Source: Lysobacter antibioticus
Lineage (GTDB): Bacteria > Pseudomonadota > Gammaproteobacteria > Xanthomonadales > Xanthomonadaceae
Assembly: GCF_001442535.1 (NCBI RefSeq)
Contig: NZ_CP013141.1
Span: 3,727,847-3,791,846 of the forward strand
DNA: 64,000 nt
Reading direction: 5' to 3'
In this document: one piece after another, positions 7,599 to 16,766 of the stretch
Layout: every line of letters starts with the position of its first letter
Position numbering within the stretch: the first letter of the stretch is position 1
The notes under the pieces: model-generated
Seen by the model: the letters and a program-made list of their open reading frames with translations, nothing else
What the model was told of the DNA's origin: nothing
Database searches by the model: none
Position numbers and translations under genes: made by a program

Positions 7599-9179
7599 AT
7601 GAGTTCACGCCGTAGCCGCACCGTCCGTCTGCTTCCCGCCGTGCTCGCCGTGGTCCTGGCCCAGGCCGGCGCCGCGCCGCCGAAAATCGCGATCACCGAA
7701 ACCGCCGTCTTCGACGCCGCTTCGGTGCCCGCTTTCACCGGCGACTACGCCGATGTCTATGCGCATCTGCAAAAACAGCGTGCGGCCGACCTCGCCCAGT
7801 TGCAGCGCTGGGTCAGGCAGCCTTCGATCAGCGCCCAGGACAAGGGCATCGACGCGATGGCCGAACTGCTGCGCGGCGACCTGCAGAAACTCGGCTTCCG
7901 CGATACCGCCCTGGTGCCGACCACCGGCCACCCCGGCGTCTACGGTTATTACGATGCCGGCGCCGAACACACGCTCGTGGTCTACATGATGTACGACGTG
8001 CAGCCGATCGAACCCACCGGTTGGAAGGTCGACGCCTTCGACGGCGCCCTCGTCGACGACCCCAAGCTCGGCAAGGTATTGATGGCGCGCGGCGCGACCA
8101 ACCAGAAAGGCCCGCAACGCGCCTTCCTCAATGCGCTCGACGCGGTGATCCAGGTGCGCGGCAAACCGCCGGTCAACCTGATCGTGCTGGCCGAAGGCGA
8201 GGAAGAACTGGGCTCGCCGCATTACCCCGAAGTCGTCGCCAAGTACGAAGCGCAACTGCGCAAGGCCGATGGCGTGTTCTTCCCGATGAACACCCAGGAC
8301 CGCGACGGCGAAGCGTCGATGTTCCTCGGCGTGAAAGGCATCCTGTACCTGGAGCTGGAAGCCAAGGGCAATGCCAAGACCGGCGGCCCGCAGAAGAGCG
8401 AGGTGCACGGCTCGCTCGCCGCCAAGCTCGACTCACCGAGCTGGCGCCTGGTGCAGGCCCTGGCCACCCTGACCACGCCCGACGGCGAGATCGCCGTGCC
8501 CGGCTATCGCGATGCGATCCGAGCGCCGAACGTCGAGGAACAGCGTCTGTTCAACGGACTGGTCGCCAAGCGCGCCGGCGACACCCAGAAACAACTCGAC
8601 GCCTTCGCCGCGGCGCGCTGGAAGAACGGCCGCAACGACCGCGACGCCAGCGCGGCCGAACTGTTCGACACCACCCTCAACATCGACGGACTGGTCGCGG
8701 GCTACACCGGCGAAGGCGTCAAGACCATCCTGCCGCACCGTGCCGTGGCCAAGGTCGATTCGCGCCTGGTGCCCGACCAGACCCCCGACGAAGCGGTGGC
8801 GCTGATCCGCAAACAGCTCGACGCCAAGGGTTTCGACGACATCGAGATCCGCAAGCTTTCCGGCTACCCGCCGGCGCAGACCTCGGTCGAAGCCCCGCTG
8901 ACGCGCGCCGCGATCGGCACCTACCGCAAACACGGCTTCACCCCGCCCGTCGCCCCGCGCATTGGCGGCAGCGCACCCTACTACGTCTTCACCCAGACCC
9001 TGGGCCTGCCGATGATCGCCGGCGGCCTGGGCCACGGCAGCGGCGCCCATGCGCCGAACGAATACATGGTGATCGAACCGCTGAAAGGCTCGAAGATCGC
9101 CGGCCTGGTGCAGACCGAACAGTTCTATGTCGATCTGCTGTATTCGTTGGCGGACGCGTTGAAGCAACCGAAACAATGA
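7599..9179 (+). CDS. Secreted M20 family peptidase with altered metal site
   Basis: A 526-residue protein with a signal peptide (cleavage near AGAAPP) and the M20 dipeptidase layout: a catalytic half (about 60-240), an inserted dimerisation half, and a C-terminal lobe with the metal-binding AHAPNEY. The proton-shuttle pair is intact in EGEEELGSP. Two usual zinc ligands are replaced: the GHYDVQP motif reads YMMYDVQP (His to Met), and the bridging Asp in RGAxDDKG reads RGATNQKG (Asp to Asn). It may be a distinct subfamily using one metal or a different chemistry, or a non-hydrolytic relative. The start at 7599 follows GAGGAAAC. Confidence 0.85.
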   Translation: MSSRRSRTVRLLPAVLAVVLAQAGAAPPKIAITETAVFDAASVPAFTGDYADVYAHLQKQRAADLAQLQRWVRQPSISAQDKGIDAMAELLRGDLQKLGFRDTALVPTTGHPGVYGYYDAGAEHTLVVYMMYDVQPIEPTGWKVDAFDGALVDDPKLGKVLMARGATNQKGPQRAFLNALDAVIQVRGKPPVNLIVLAEGEEELGSPHYPEVVAKYEAQLRKADGVFFPMNTQDRDGEASMFLGVKGILYLELEAKGNAKTGGPQKSEVHGSLAAKLDSPSWRLVQALATLTTPDGEIAVPGYRDAIRAPNVEEQRLFNGLVAKRAGDTQKQLDAFAAARWKNGRNDRDASAAELFDTTLNIDGLVAGYTGEGVKTILPHRAVAKVDSRLVPDQTPDEAVALIRKQLDAKGFDDIEIRKLSGYPPAQTSVEAPLTRAAIGTYRKHGFTPPVAPRIGGSAPYYVFTQTLGLPMIAGGLGHGSGAHAPNEYMVIEPLKGSKIAGLVQTEQFYVDLLYSLADALKQPKQ

Positions 9180-9229
9180 GCGCGGCGGCTTCGGATGGGA
9201 GCCCGAGGCAGCGGTGACCGGAAATTTCT

Positions 9230-9546
<317 letters not shown>

Positions 9547-9580
9547 GCTTGAGCGTTGCGCCGCAAAACCGTCGCAGCGC

Positions 9581-9715
9581 GGTCGCGGCTTGCGCCGCTC
9601 CTACCCTCGCGAAAGTTCGCCGCATCGATGGATGGCCCATCTGCCTTGCTGGCTCAACGCGTCCCGTGGTCGCGGCTTGTGACCGAAGGAAATCCAGTAG
9701 GACGCCGCTCCCACC
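9581..9715 (+). repeat. REP palindrome pair
   Basis: The first unit, GGTCGCGGCTTGCGCCGCTC plus CTACC (9581-9605), is a REP palindrome of the type dispersed in Xanthomonads and Pseudomonads. The second unit (9668-9715) starts GGTCGCGGCTTGTGACCGAA and ends GACGCCGCTCCCACC. The same pairing recurs at 15169-15291. No REP-associated transposase gene is in the window. Confidence 0.7.
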
Positions 9716-9764
9716 CTGGACACTGGCGGAGAACAGCGCACTGCGCCGCCCCCTCAGAACGCCA

Positions 9765-10583
9765 TCAATCGAGAAACAAATCCGGCAGCGGCCGCTTGCT
9801 CGCATCCACCGCGTATTCACTGAAGTCGGTCACCCCGGCCTCGCCAAGTACTTCTTCGTCGATCAGGAACCGACCGTAGAAACCCTGCGCCGGGCGCACC
9901 AACACCGCATGCGCCGCGTCGGCGACGATGCTCGGCTTGCGGCAACGGTCCATCGGGATGCCCGGGATCAGGTTCAAGGCATCGGTGGCGATGATCGTGC
10001 GCGGCCACAGCGCGTTGACGGCGATGCCCTGCGGGCCGAATTCGCCGGCCAGGCCCAGGGTCACGAAGCTCATGCCCATCTTGGCCAAGGTGTAGCCGGT
10101 ATGCGGTGCCCACCACTTCACGTCCAGGCTCGGCGGCGGCGCCAGGGTCAGGATATGCGGGTTCGCGGCCTGCTGCAGGTAGGGCAGGCAGGCCTGCGCG
10201 CACAGGAAGCTGCCGCGCGAGTTCACTTGCTGCATCAGGTCGAAACGCTTCATCGGTGTGTCGAGCGTGCCGCGCAACCAGATCGCGCTGGCATTGTTGA
10301 TCAAGATGTCGATGCCGCCGAAGGTGTCGACGACCGCGGCGACCGAAGCGTTGACCTCGTCTTCTTCGCGGATATCGCATTTGAGCGCGAGCGCGCGGCC
10401 GCCGGCAGCCTCGACTTCGGCGGCGACGCTGTGGATCGTGCCCGGCAGCTTGGGATTGGCGACCGAGGACTTGGCGGCAATGGCGATGTTGGCGCCGTCG
10501 CGCGCGGCGCGCAGCGCGATCTCGCGGCCGATGCCGCGCGAGGCGCCGGTGATGAAGATGGTCTTGCCGGACAAGCTGCTCAT
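9765..10583 (-). CDS. SDR family oxidoreductase, HSDL2-like
   Basis: The 272-residue protein has the Rossmann NAD(P) motif TGASRGIG at residues 11-18, NNAS near 95, and the catalytic YTLAK. The long insert after TGASRGIG (AAKSSVANPKLPGTIHSVAAE) and LAPPPSLDVKWW are typical of the hydroxysteroid-dehydrogenase-like HSDL2 branch, in which the usual catalytic serine region reads differently. The substrate is unknown; fatty-acyl or steroid-like compounds are guesses from the family. The start at 10583 has AGGAG six bases upstream. It lies alone on the minus strand. Confidence 0.88.
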   Translation of the reverse strand: MSSLSGKTIFITGASRGIGREIALRAARDGANIAIAAKSSVANPKLPGTIHSVAAEVEAAGGRALALKCDIREEDEVNASVAAVVDTFGGIDILINNASAIWLRGTLDTPMKRFDLMQQVNSRGSFLCAQACLPYLQQAANPHILTLAPPPSLDVKWWAPHTGYTLAKMGMSFVTLGLAGEFGPQGIAVNALWPRTIIATDALNLIPGIPMDRCRKPSIVADAAHAVLVRPAQGFYGRFLIDEEVLGEAGVTDFSEYAVDASKRPLPDLFLD

Positions 10584-10885
10584 GGAAGCTCCTGGGGGGC
10601 GGACGCCGAGCTCCCGAGCGGAAGCCCTGCGCTGGACAGAGGATGCGACCGATGCGCGGAATGCCAACTCAGCGACGACGCTGCGAGTTCGTGTTCCGCG
10701 ACGGTGCGGCCGTATCGACGGATCGTAGCGGACCGGGTGCACCATGCGCTTGCGCGGCCTGTGCGTACGGAAGCCGTCCGCGCGCGAGGCCGAGGTCGAG
10801 GTCGACACGGCCTCGCCTGATCGCCTCGCGGTTTCAACGAATCCCAAATCCCTGATACTGATTCCCGACTCCCGAATCCCGGCCG
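10584..10885. other. Intergenic region, no gene recognised
   Basis: About 300 bases between the kinase stop and the SDR start hold no supported gene. The end nearest the kinase contains degenerate GATTCCCGA units related to the perfect heptamer array at 11566-11611, and a GAGGTCGAGGTCGA run near 10788. No terminator with a T tract is seen. Confidence 0.4.
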
Positions 10886-11545
10886 TCAGGGCTTCGGCCC
10901 CTGCCCCTCGTTGTCTTCCCAATGCAGGATGCGCCGGGTGACGAAGCGGTAGACCGGCTTGCCGGTCGCGAACCACAGTTCGCGCAACCAGGAATGGCGC
11001 TTGAGCACGCGCCGTTCGACCGGCGTCAGCGCCTGCGGGCAATAGGTGCGCTTGTGCTTGAGCAGATGGCGCAGGTCTTCGCGCGCGAGCAGGCGCATCC
11101 AGCGCGAACGCGGGTCGCCGCGGGTCGCGAGCTGGAAATCGATGATCGCCGGGCGGCCGTCGACCAGCACCAGCCAGTTGGCTTCCTTGGCCAGGTCGTT
11201 ATGGGCCAGACCGCGCCGATGCAGCCGCTGCAACAGGCGCCGGGCCTGGCGGAAGTAGGCCAGGTCGCCGTGCGGCGGGCGCTGGTACATGGCGGCGCCG
11301 TCCAGGTAGCTGCGATCGAGCCGGCGCCCGTCCCAACGCAGCAACTGCGGGGTAGCCTCGAGGCCGTCGACGCGCTGCAGCGCGCGCGCCTCGCGCCGCG
11401 CCAGCCACCAGGCCGGCAGACGCAACCACCACGGCACGTGGCCCAGGTCGCGGCGCACGAACAGGCCGTCGCTATCGCGCATCAGGGCGATACGGCCGAA
11501 GCTGTCGGCCTTGAGTGCGGCGACTTCGATGACATCACAGGACAT
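10886..11545 (-). CDS. Small protein-kinase-fold phosphotransferase, RIO/KdkA-like
   Basis: The 219-residue protein contains the kinase catalytic loop as LAHNDLAKEANWLV (Asp in HND, Asn eight residues on) and the metal-binding IIDFQLA in place of DFG. The N-terminal nucleotide lobe is short and a glycine-rich loop is not clear. This pattern fits RIO1-like or sugar-type small kinases, so the substrate may be a protein, a lipid A core sugar or another small molecule. The start MSCDVIEVAA at 11545 has GGCGG nearby. A (GATTCCC)6 tract begins about 20 bases upstream of the start. Confidence 0.7.
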   Translation of the reverse strand: MSCDVIEVAALKADSFGRIALMRDSDGLFVRRDLGHVPWWLRLPAWWLARREARALQRVDGLEATPQLLRWDGRRLDRSYLDGAAMYQRPPHGDLAYFRQARRLLQRLHRRGLAHNDLAKEANWLVLVDGRPAIIDFQLATRGDPRSRWMRLLAREDLRHLLKHKRTYCPQALTPVERRVLKRHSWLRELWFATGKPVYRFVTRRILHWEDNEGQGPKP

Positions 11546-11565
11546 GCCGCCAGTGTAGCCGGGCC

Positions 11566-11611
11566 GGGAATCGGGAATCGGGAATCGGGAATCGGGAATC
11601 GGGAATCGGGA
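11566..11611. repeat. Heptanucleotide tandem repeat (GGGAATC)6
   Basis: Six perfect copies of a 7-bp unit plus GGGA lie in the 5' region of the kinase gene and upstream of the divergent membrane fusion gene. Related single units occur near 10862-10880 and 11650-11680. Because 7 is not a multiple of 3 and the tract is outside coding sequence, copy-number change would alter promoter or leader spacing. Confidence 0.9.
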
Positions 11612-11752
11612 CAGGCGAATGCATCGGCCGAGGCAGGACAAGCGCTCTACGATTCTCGATTCCCTATTCCCCATTCCCGCCCCCAGGCAGTGCCGTAGGT
11701 CATGACCTGTCGTCAAGCGCGGGCAGTCATCCGCGCAACAGACATCGCTGCC

Positions 11753-11758
11753 TATAAT
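11753..11758 (+). promoter_or_regulatory. Perfect -10 box six bases before a start codon
   Basis: TATAAT at 11753-11758 is followed by CGGCCG and then the ATG at 11765. Transcription from this box would begin at or next to the A of the start codon and give a leaderless mRNA. No good -35 box or ribosome binding site is visible, which fits leaderless initiation but leaves promoter strength uncertain. Confidence 0.5.
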
Positions 11759-11764
11759 CGGCCG

Positions 11765-13780
11765 ATGGAACCTGCCTGGCTAGAAAGCGCGACCGCATGG
11801 ATCGCGGCCAATCCGATCGCCGCAGGCATCGTGATCTTCTTGATCGCGTTCTGCGATGCCCTGGTCATCGTCGGCATCGTGGTGCCCGCCCTGCCCCTGT
11901 TGTTCGCCGTCGGCACCCTGGTCGGCCTCGGCCACATCAGCGGTCCGTATGCGCTGGTCTGCTCGACCCTCGGCGCCTTCGCCGGCGACGGCCTGAGCTA
12001 CTGGGTCGGCTACCGCTGGGGGCCGCAATTACGCCAGCGCTGGCCGTTCTCGCGTTATCCGCAATGGCTGGACCGCGGCGAAGGCCTGTTCCGCCGCCAC
12101 GGCAGCAAGAGCATCGTGATCGCGCGCTTCGTCGGCGCGGTGCGGCCGTTCGTGCCGGCGATCGCCGGCATGTTGAAGATGCCGATGAAGCGCTACGCGA
12201 TCCCGAGCTTCGGCGCCTGCCTGGTCTGGTCGGCGCTGTTCCTCGCACCCGGCTGGGTGCTCGGCGCCTCCTACGACGCGGTCGCCGCGGTCGCCGATCG
12301 CCTTGCGATCGTGCTCGGCGCCTTGCTGGTCGCAGTCGCCCTGGTCTGGGCGACGGTGCTCTACACCTGGCGCTGGTTCGCCTCGCACGCCAACAACCTG
12401 CTCGCACGCGCCTTGCGCTGGACCCGCGCGCACCCGCGCCTGGGCCGCTACGCCGCGGCCCTGATCGATCCGAACCGACCGGAATCGGCCTCGCTGGTGA
12501 TGCTGGCGGTGTGCCTGCTCGGGATCAGCTGGATCTGGTTCACCCTGCTCGCCACCCTACTCGCGAGCGGCGGCCCACTGGCGATCGATCACAGCGTCCA
12601 CGAGTTCATGTGGACCTTGCGCAATCCGCTCGCCGACCGCTTGATGGCGGGGCTGGCCAGCCTGGGCGATGCCTCCGTGCTCGGCCCGGCCTCGCTCGCA
12701 GTATTGATCTACCTGGCCTGGCGCCGGCGCTGGATGGCGGCGGCGCACTGGGTCGGCGCGATCGTGTTCGGCCTCGCCCTGACTTCGTTGCTGGAAGCGG
12801 CGATCGACATGCCGCGCCCGCCGACCGCGCCGGCCGGCTTCGGCTTTCCTTCGGTCGCGGTGACGATGACCACGATCGTGTTCGGCTTCTTCGCCGTGCT
12901 GATCGCGCGCGAACTGCCGGGCCGGCAACGCGTATGGCCTTATCTGCTGGCCGGCGTGGTCACCACGTTGGTCGGCTTCGCCCGCCTCTACCTGGGCGCG
13001 CACTGGCCCAGCGATCTGGTCGGCGGCACCCTGTTCGGCATCGTCTGGCTGTTGCTGCTCGGCATCGCCTATCGCCGCCACGTCGCGCGCTCGTTCTGGA
13101 TGCGGCCGTTGGCCTGGCTGTTCTATACCGTCTTCGTCGCCGCCGCGTTGTGGCATGCGCCGCGCTCGGCCGACGCCTTGCTGGCGAAGTTCGCCGCCGC
13201 CACGCCGACCACCGTGCTCGAAGCCGGGCCGTGGTGGAAGAGCGACTGGGCGACGCTGCCGGCGCAACGCAACGAGAGCGACGTGCGCCAGCGCTGGCCG
13301 CTCGACATCCAGATCGCCGGCCCCTTGCCGCCGCTGCGCGCGAGCCTGGAAGCCAACGGTTGGCGCGTGCAGGAACAGGCCAACTGGCTGGCGACGATCG
13401 CGCTGCTCGACGACGACGCGCCGCCGCGCGACCAGATCGTGCTGCCGGCGACGCTCGATGCGCAGGCCGAAGCGCTGCTGATGCTGCGCGACGGGCCGAG
13501 CCCGGACGTGCAATACGCCCTGCGTCTGTGGCCGGCGCCGGCGGTGCTGTCCGACGGCACGCCGCTGTGGGTCGGCACCACCCAGACCCTGCGCTTGAAC
13601 AAGCCCTTCAACGCCGCCGCGTTGTGGCTGCCACAGTCCGACGACGGCCGCGCCCATGCCGAAGTACGCAAGGCACTGACCGGCTTCACCATGATCGAGC
13701 AGGCGCACCCGAAGAACGGTACGCGCGTGCTGCGTCTGCAATCGCAGTATCGAGTGCCGGGTACCGACCCGGCGCCGTGA
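11765..13780 (+). CDS. DedA-PAP2-LssY fusion membrane protein
   Basis: A 671-residue protein with three parts. Residues 1-200 are a DedA/VTT domain with FAGDGLSYWVGYRWG and the conserved ARFVGAVRPFVPAIAGM. Residues about 240-440 are a multi-pass PAP2 phosphatase domain with MPRPPTAP and FARLYLGAHWPSD. Residues about 470-671 resemble the C-terminal domain of Legionella LssY. The PAP2 motif normally PSGH reads FPSVAVT, so the motif-2 histidine is absent although the motif-3 His and Asp remain. DedA proteins move or flip membrane lipids and PAP2 enzymes dephosphorylate lipid phosphates, so a role in undecaprenyl or phosphatidate recycling is inferred. It may be transcribed leaderless. Confidence 0.85.
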   Translation: MEPAWLESATAWIAANPIAAGIVIFLIAFCDALVIVGIVVPALPLLFAVGTLVGLGHISGPYALVCSTLGAFAGDGLSYWVGYRWGPQLRQRWPFSRYPQWLDRGEGLFRRHGSKSIVIARFVGAVRPFVPAIAGMLKMPMKRYAIPSFGACLVWSALFLAPGWVLGASYDAVAAVADRLAIVLGALLVAVALVWATVLYTWRWFASHANNLLARALRWTRAHPRLGRYAAALIDPNRPESASLVMLAVCLLGISWIWFTLLATLLASGGPLAIDHSVHEFMWTLRNPLADRLMAGLASLGDASVLGPASLAVLIYLAWRRRWMAAAHWVGAIVFGLALTSLLEAAIDMPRPPTAPAGFGFPSVAVTMTTIVFGFFAVLIARELPGRQRVWPYLLAGVVTTLVGFARLYLGAHWPSDLVGGTLFGIVWLLLLGIAYRRHVARSFWMRPLAWLFYTVFVAAALWHAPRSADALLAKFAAATPTTVLEAGPWWKSDWATLPAQRNESDVRQRWPLDIQIAGPLPPLRASLEANGWRVQEQANWLATIALLDDDAPPRDQIVLPATLDAQAEALLMLRDGPSPDVQYALRLWPAPAVLSDGTPLWVGTTQTLRLNKPFNAAALWLPQSDDGRAHAEVRKALTGFTMIEQAHPKNGTRVLRLQSQYRVPGTDPAP

Positions 13781-13788
13781 GTTTGCCG

Positions 13789-13829
13789 CGTGATCGGCGC
13801 CCGTCTGTGCGCGGCGCCGATCGATCACG
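13789..13829. terminator. Hairpin between convergent genes
   Basis: CGTGATCGGCGCC at 13789-13801 pairs with GGCGCCGATC plus GATCACG at 13813-13829, with a slight bulge. It lies between the fusion gene and the convergent Lon-N gene. There is no strong T tract, so it may be a weak or Rho-aided terminator. Confidence 0.6.
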
Positions 13830-13844
13830 CCTGGAAACCCGGGC

Positions 13845-14435
13845 TTAGGGCAATACCGTCAGCAGGTGATCCAGGCGCTGATGCGGCCCATCCATCTGCA
13901 GCAGCGCCTGCCGCTGGGTCGACGACAGCGGCAACAGTTCGGTCAGGCGCCAGCCGACCCAGGCCGCGTCGTCCATGCACGAACGCGGCGCCTTGGCATG
14001 CTCGCCGCCGATCTGTTCGAGCAGATGCTCCAGCAAGGTGACCAGCAGCGAATGCTGGGGCCGCACGACCTCGATCGGTTCCGGCGCGCGCCACTGCACC
14101 TCGGCGACCTGCAGGCCGTTGTCGCGCACCCGCACGCGCCCGGCATGGAAGCGGCGCGTGCCGCGTACACGCAAGGTCAGCAGGCCGTCGTCGCCGGTGC
14201 CGAAATCCTCGATTACCGCCTCGGTACCGTAGGCCGCGGCCGTGGCCGGCGCACCGGCCTCGTTGCCGTCGATGATCAGGCAGACACCGAAACCGCGCCC
14301 CTGCCGGCCGCAATCGCGCACCAGGTCCAGATAACGCCGCTCGAACACCCGCAGGCCGAGCGCCGCGCCCGGCACCAGTACGGTGTGCAGCGGAAACAGG
14401 CCCAGCGATTCGGAAGCGGCGGTGTCTTCGGACAT
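13845..14435 (-). CDS. Lon N-terminal (LON substrate-binding) domain protein
   Basis: The 196-residue protein is a stand-alone LON/PUA-like domain. It starts ESLGLFPLHTVLVPGAALGL and has the FERRYLDLVRDC block, then GLLTLRVRGTRRF, as in the substrate-recognition domain of Lon protease. No ATPase or protease domain follows. Stand-alone versions are widespread and their role is unproven, probably protein or peptide binding. The start MSEDTAASESLG at 14435 precedes the first conserved residues. It is convergent with the DedA fusion gene. Confidence 0.9.
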   Translation of the reverse strand: MSEDTAASESLGLFPLHTVLVPGAALGLRVFERRYLDLVRDCGRQGRGFGVCLIIDGNEAGAPATAAAYGTEAVIEDFGTGDDGLLTLRVRGTRRFHAGRVRVRDNGLQVAEVQWRAPEPIEVVRPQHSLLVTLLEHLLEQIGGEHAKAPRSCMDDAAWVGWRLTELLPLSSTQRQALLQMDGPHQRLDHLLTVLP

Positions 14436-14507
14436 GGGCGCAGTGTAGCCAAGACCCGTCGTCGCCACGATATGCGGGGTGGGGCCAGTGGGCCTGAACT
14501 ACGGCAT

Positions 14508-14790
<283 letters not shown>

Positions 14791-14804
14791 TTTTTTGTAG
14801 AAGC

Positions 14805-15094
14805 TAGATCAAACGCCAAAAGCTTCCGCCACTAAAGCGGCGGGTTACTTTCTTTTGTCATAAGCAACAAAAGTCCGTCTGGATTCCCTTCGGTCAAAGG
14901 TAACCAAAGAAAAATGCTTTTCTTTGAATCACCAGCCCGCACGAGCGGTGCACACGCAGGGCTTTTTCATACGGGACATCCCTGTCCCGATGAAAAACGG
15001 CCTGCATCCATGCAGGCCGCCCTCCGGGTCTTCGATTGCCTTCGCGAGTGCGGAGCCGCGCACAGCAACAGCAACAGCCGAAGCCGAAGCCGAA
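14805..15094 (-). repeat. Structured intergenic repeat, copy C (inverted)
   Basis: This is the reverse complement of copy A in layout, facing copy B head to head. On the minus strand stem 1 is CGGCCTGCA/TGCAGGCCG plus TTTTT (region 14997-15025), stem 2 lies around GGGACAGGGATGTCCC, and stem 3 around GGTTAC/GTAACC. It ends in degenerate hexamers of the GCCGAA and GCAACA type at 15064-15094. Together B and C fill most of the 870 bases between the Lon-N gene and mpl. Confidence 0.75.
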
Positions 15095-15168
15095 TCGGAA
15101 TCTTTGCGGCAAAGGCGAAAGCCAGTGTTGCCTGACCTCGCGGCCGACGCCGGTTCGGGAACGAACGC

Positions 15169-15291
15169 GGTCGCGGCTTGCGCCGCTCCTACCCTTGGGC
15201 ACCAGCCAGCTGCGAGGCTAGATCGGAGCGGCGCGGTCGCGGGTTATGAGCGTAGGAAATCCCTGTGGGACGCTGGTCCTACGGGGACGGT
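15169..15291 (+). repeat. REP palindrome pair
   Basis: The first unit (15169-15193) is GGTCGCGGCTTGCGCCGCTC plus CTACC, identical to that at 9581. The second (15234-15291) is a diverged copy, GGTCGCGGGTTATGAGCGTA followed by GGAAATCC and GGGACGC. The arrangement copies the pair at 9581-9715, which also follows a structured repeat. Confidence 0.65.
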
Positions 15292-15309
15292 CGGACGGCA
15301 GCGAGGCGA

Positions 15310-16701
15310 CTACGCCGCCTGCGCATCGCGCAGCGCAGCGAAGAACCGCCGCGGGGCGCCGTCGAAACCGCCGTTCGACATGAACACCACATGGTCGCCG
15401 GCGCGTACGCGTTCGCTCAGCGCGGCGATCAGGGCATCGGCGTCGGGCACGGTCACGCCCTCGCCACGCAGACCGGCGACGACCTTGCCGGCATCCCAGG
15501 CCAACTCGGGCCGATGCAGAAACACCACGGTGTCGGCGCCGTCGAGCGAAGGCGCGAGCGCTTCGGAATGCGCGCCCAGGCGCATCGAGTTGCTACGCGG
15601 TTCCATCGCCACGACGATGCGCGCGCTGCCGACCTTGGCACGCAGGCCGGCGAGCGTGGTGGCGATGGCGGTCGGATGGTGGGCGAAGTCGTCGTAGACG
15701 GTGACACCGCCGGTTTCGCCGATCACTTCCAGGCGACGCTTGACGCTGCGGAACGCCGCCAACGCCGGTAGCACGCCGACGACATCCACGCCGACCGCAT
15801 TCGCGGCGGCCAACGCAGCCAAGGCATTCATGACGTTGTGCCGGCCCAGCAAGGGCCAACGCACTTCGCCGATTTCGATACCGTCGTGGATCACCGCAAA
15901 GGCGCTGCCGTCGGCTTCGATCAGGCGCGCGGTCCAGTCATAGGCCGGAGCCGCGACACCGGCCTCGGACTGCAGGCCGAAGCGCTCGACCGTAGTCCAA
16001 CAGCCCATCGCCAGCACTTCGCTCAAGCGTTCGTCTTCGCCGTTGACGATCAGGCGGCCGCGGCGCGGCACGGTGCGCACGAGGTGATGGAACTGGCGCT
16101 GGATCGCGGCGACGTCGGGAAAGATGTCGGCGTGGTCGTATTCGAGGTTGTTGAGGATCGCCACCAACGGACGGTAGTGGACGAACTTGCTGCGCTTGTC
16201 GAAGAAAGCGGTGTCGTACTCGTCGGCTTCGACGACGAACTCGCGGCCGGCGCCGATGCGCGCGGACACACCGAAGTCTTCGGCGACGCCGCCGATCAGG
16301 AAGCCGGGCTGGCGCCCTGCCGCCTCCAGCAGCCAGGTCAGGATGGTCGTGGTCGTGGTCTTGCCGTGGGTGCCGGCAACGGCGAGCGTGTCGCGGCCCG
16401 GCAACACCTGTTCGCACAACCACTGTGCGCCGGAGGTGTAGCGGCGGCCGTCGTCGAGGACCTGCTCGACCGCGGCGTTGCCGCGCGACAGCGAGTTGCC
16501 GACCACGATCTCATCGCAATCGGCGCCGATGTGCTCGGGCCGATAGCCTTGCTTGAGCGCGATGCCGAGCTGTTCGAGCTGGGTCGACATCGGCGGATAC
16601 ACCGCCTGGTCGCTGCCTTCGACCTCATGACCGAGTTCGCGTGCGAGCGCGGCGACACCGCCCATGAAAGTACCGGCGATGCCCAAGATATGTAGCTTCA
16701 A
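15310..16701 (-). CDS. mpl: UDP-MurNAc:L-Ala-gamma-D-Glu-meso-DAP ligase
   Basis: A 463-residue Mur ligase family enzyme that recycles the murein tripeptide by joining it to UDP-N-acetylmuramate with ATP. It begins with the Rossmann-like HILGIAGTFMGGVAALARELG and has the P-loop AGTHGKTTTTTILTWLLE, the VVEADEYDTAFFDKRSKFVHY block diagnostic of Mpl, NNLEYDHADIFPD, and the C-terminal DDFAHHPTAIATTLAGLR. Length matches Mpl. It faces a repeat-rich gap downstream and lies about 300 bases from adk upstream on the same strand. Confidence 0.96.
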   Translation of the reverse strand: MKLHILGIAGTFMGGVAALARELGHEVEGSDQAVYPPMSTQLEQLGIALKQGYRPEHIGADCDEIVVGNSLSRGNAAVEQVLDDGRRYTSGAQWLCEQVLPGRDTLAVAGTHGKTTTTTILTWLLEAAGRQPGFLIGGVAEDFGVSARIGAGREFVVEADEYDTAFFDKRSKFVHYRPLVAILNNLEYDHADIFPDVAAIQRQFHHLVRTVPRRGRLIVNGEDERLSEVLAMGCWTTVERFGLQSEAGVAAPAYDWTARLIEADGSAFAVIHDGIEIGEVRWPLLGRHNVMNALAALAAANAVGVDVVGVLPALAAFRSVKRRLEVIGETGGVTVYDDFAHHPTAIATTLAGLRAKVGSARIVVAMEPRSNSMRLGAHSEALAPSLDGADTVVFLHRPELAWDAGKVVAGLRGEGVTVPDADALIAALSERVRAGDHVVFMSNGGFDGAPRRFFAALRDAQAA

Positions 16702-16766
16702 GATCCGAGGTCCTGGATTAACGTCGAAGGTCTAACGTGAGCGGCTCCTGCACGGCACCGACGCCC

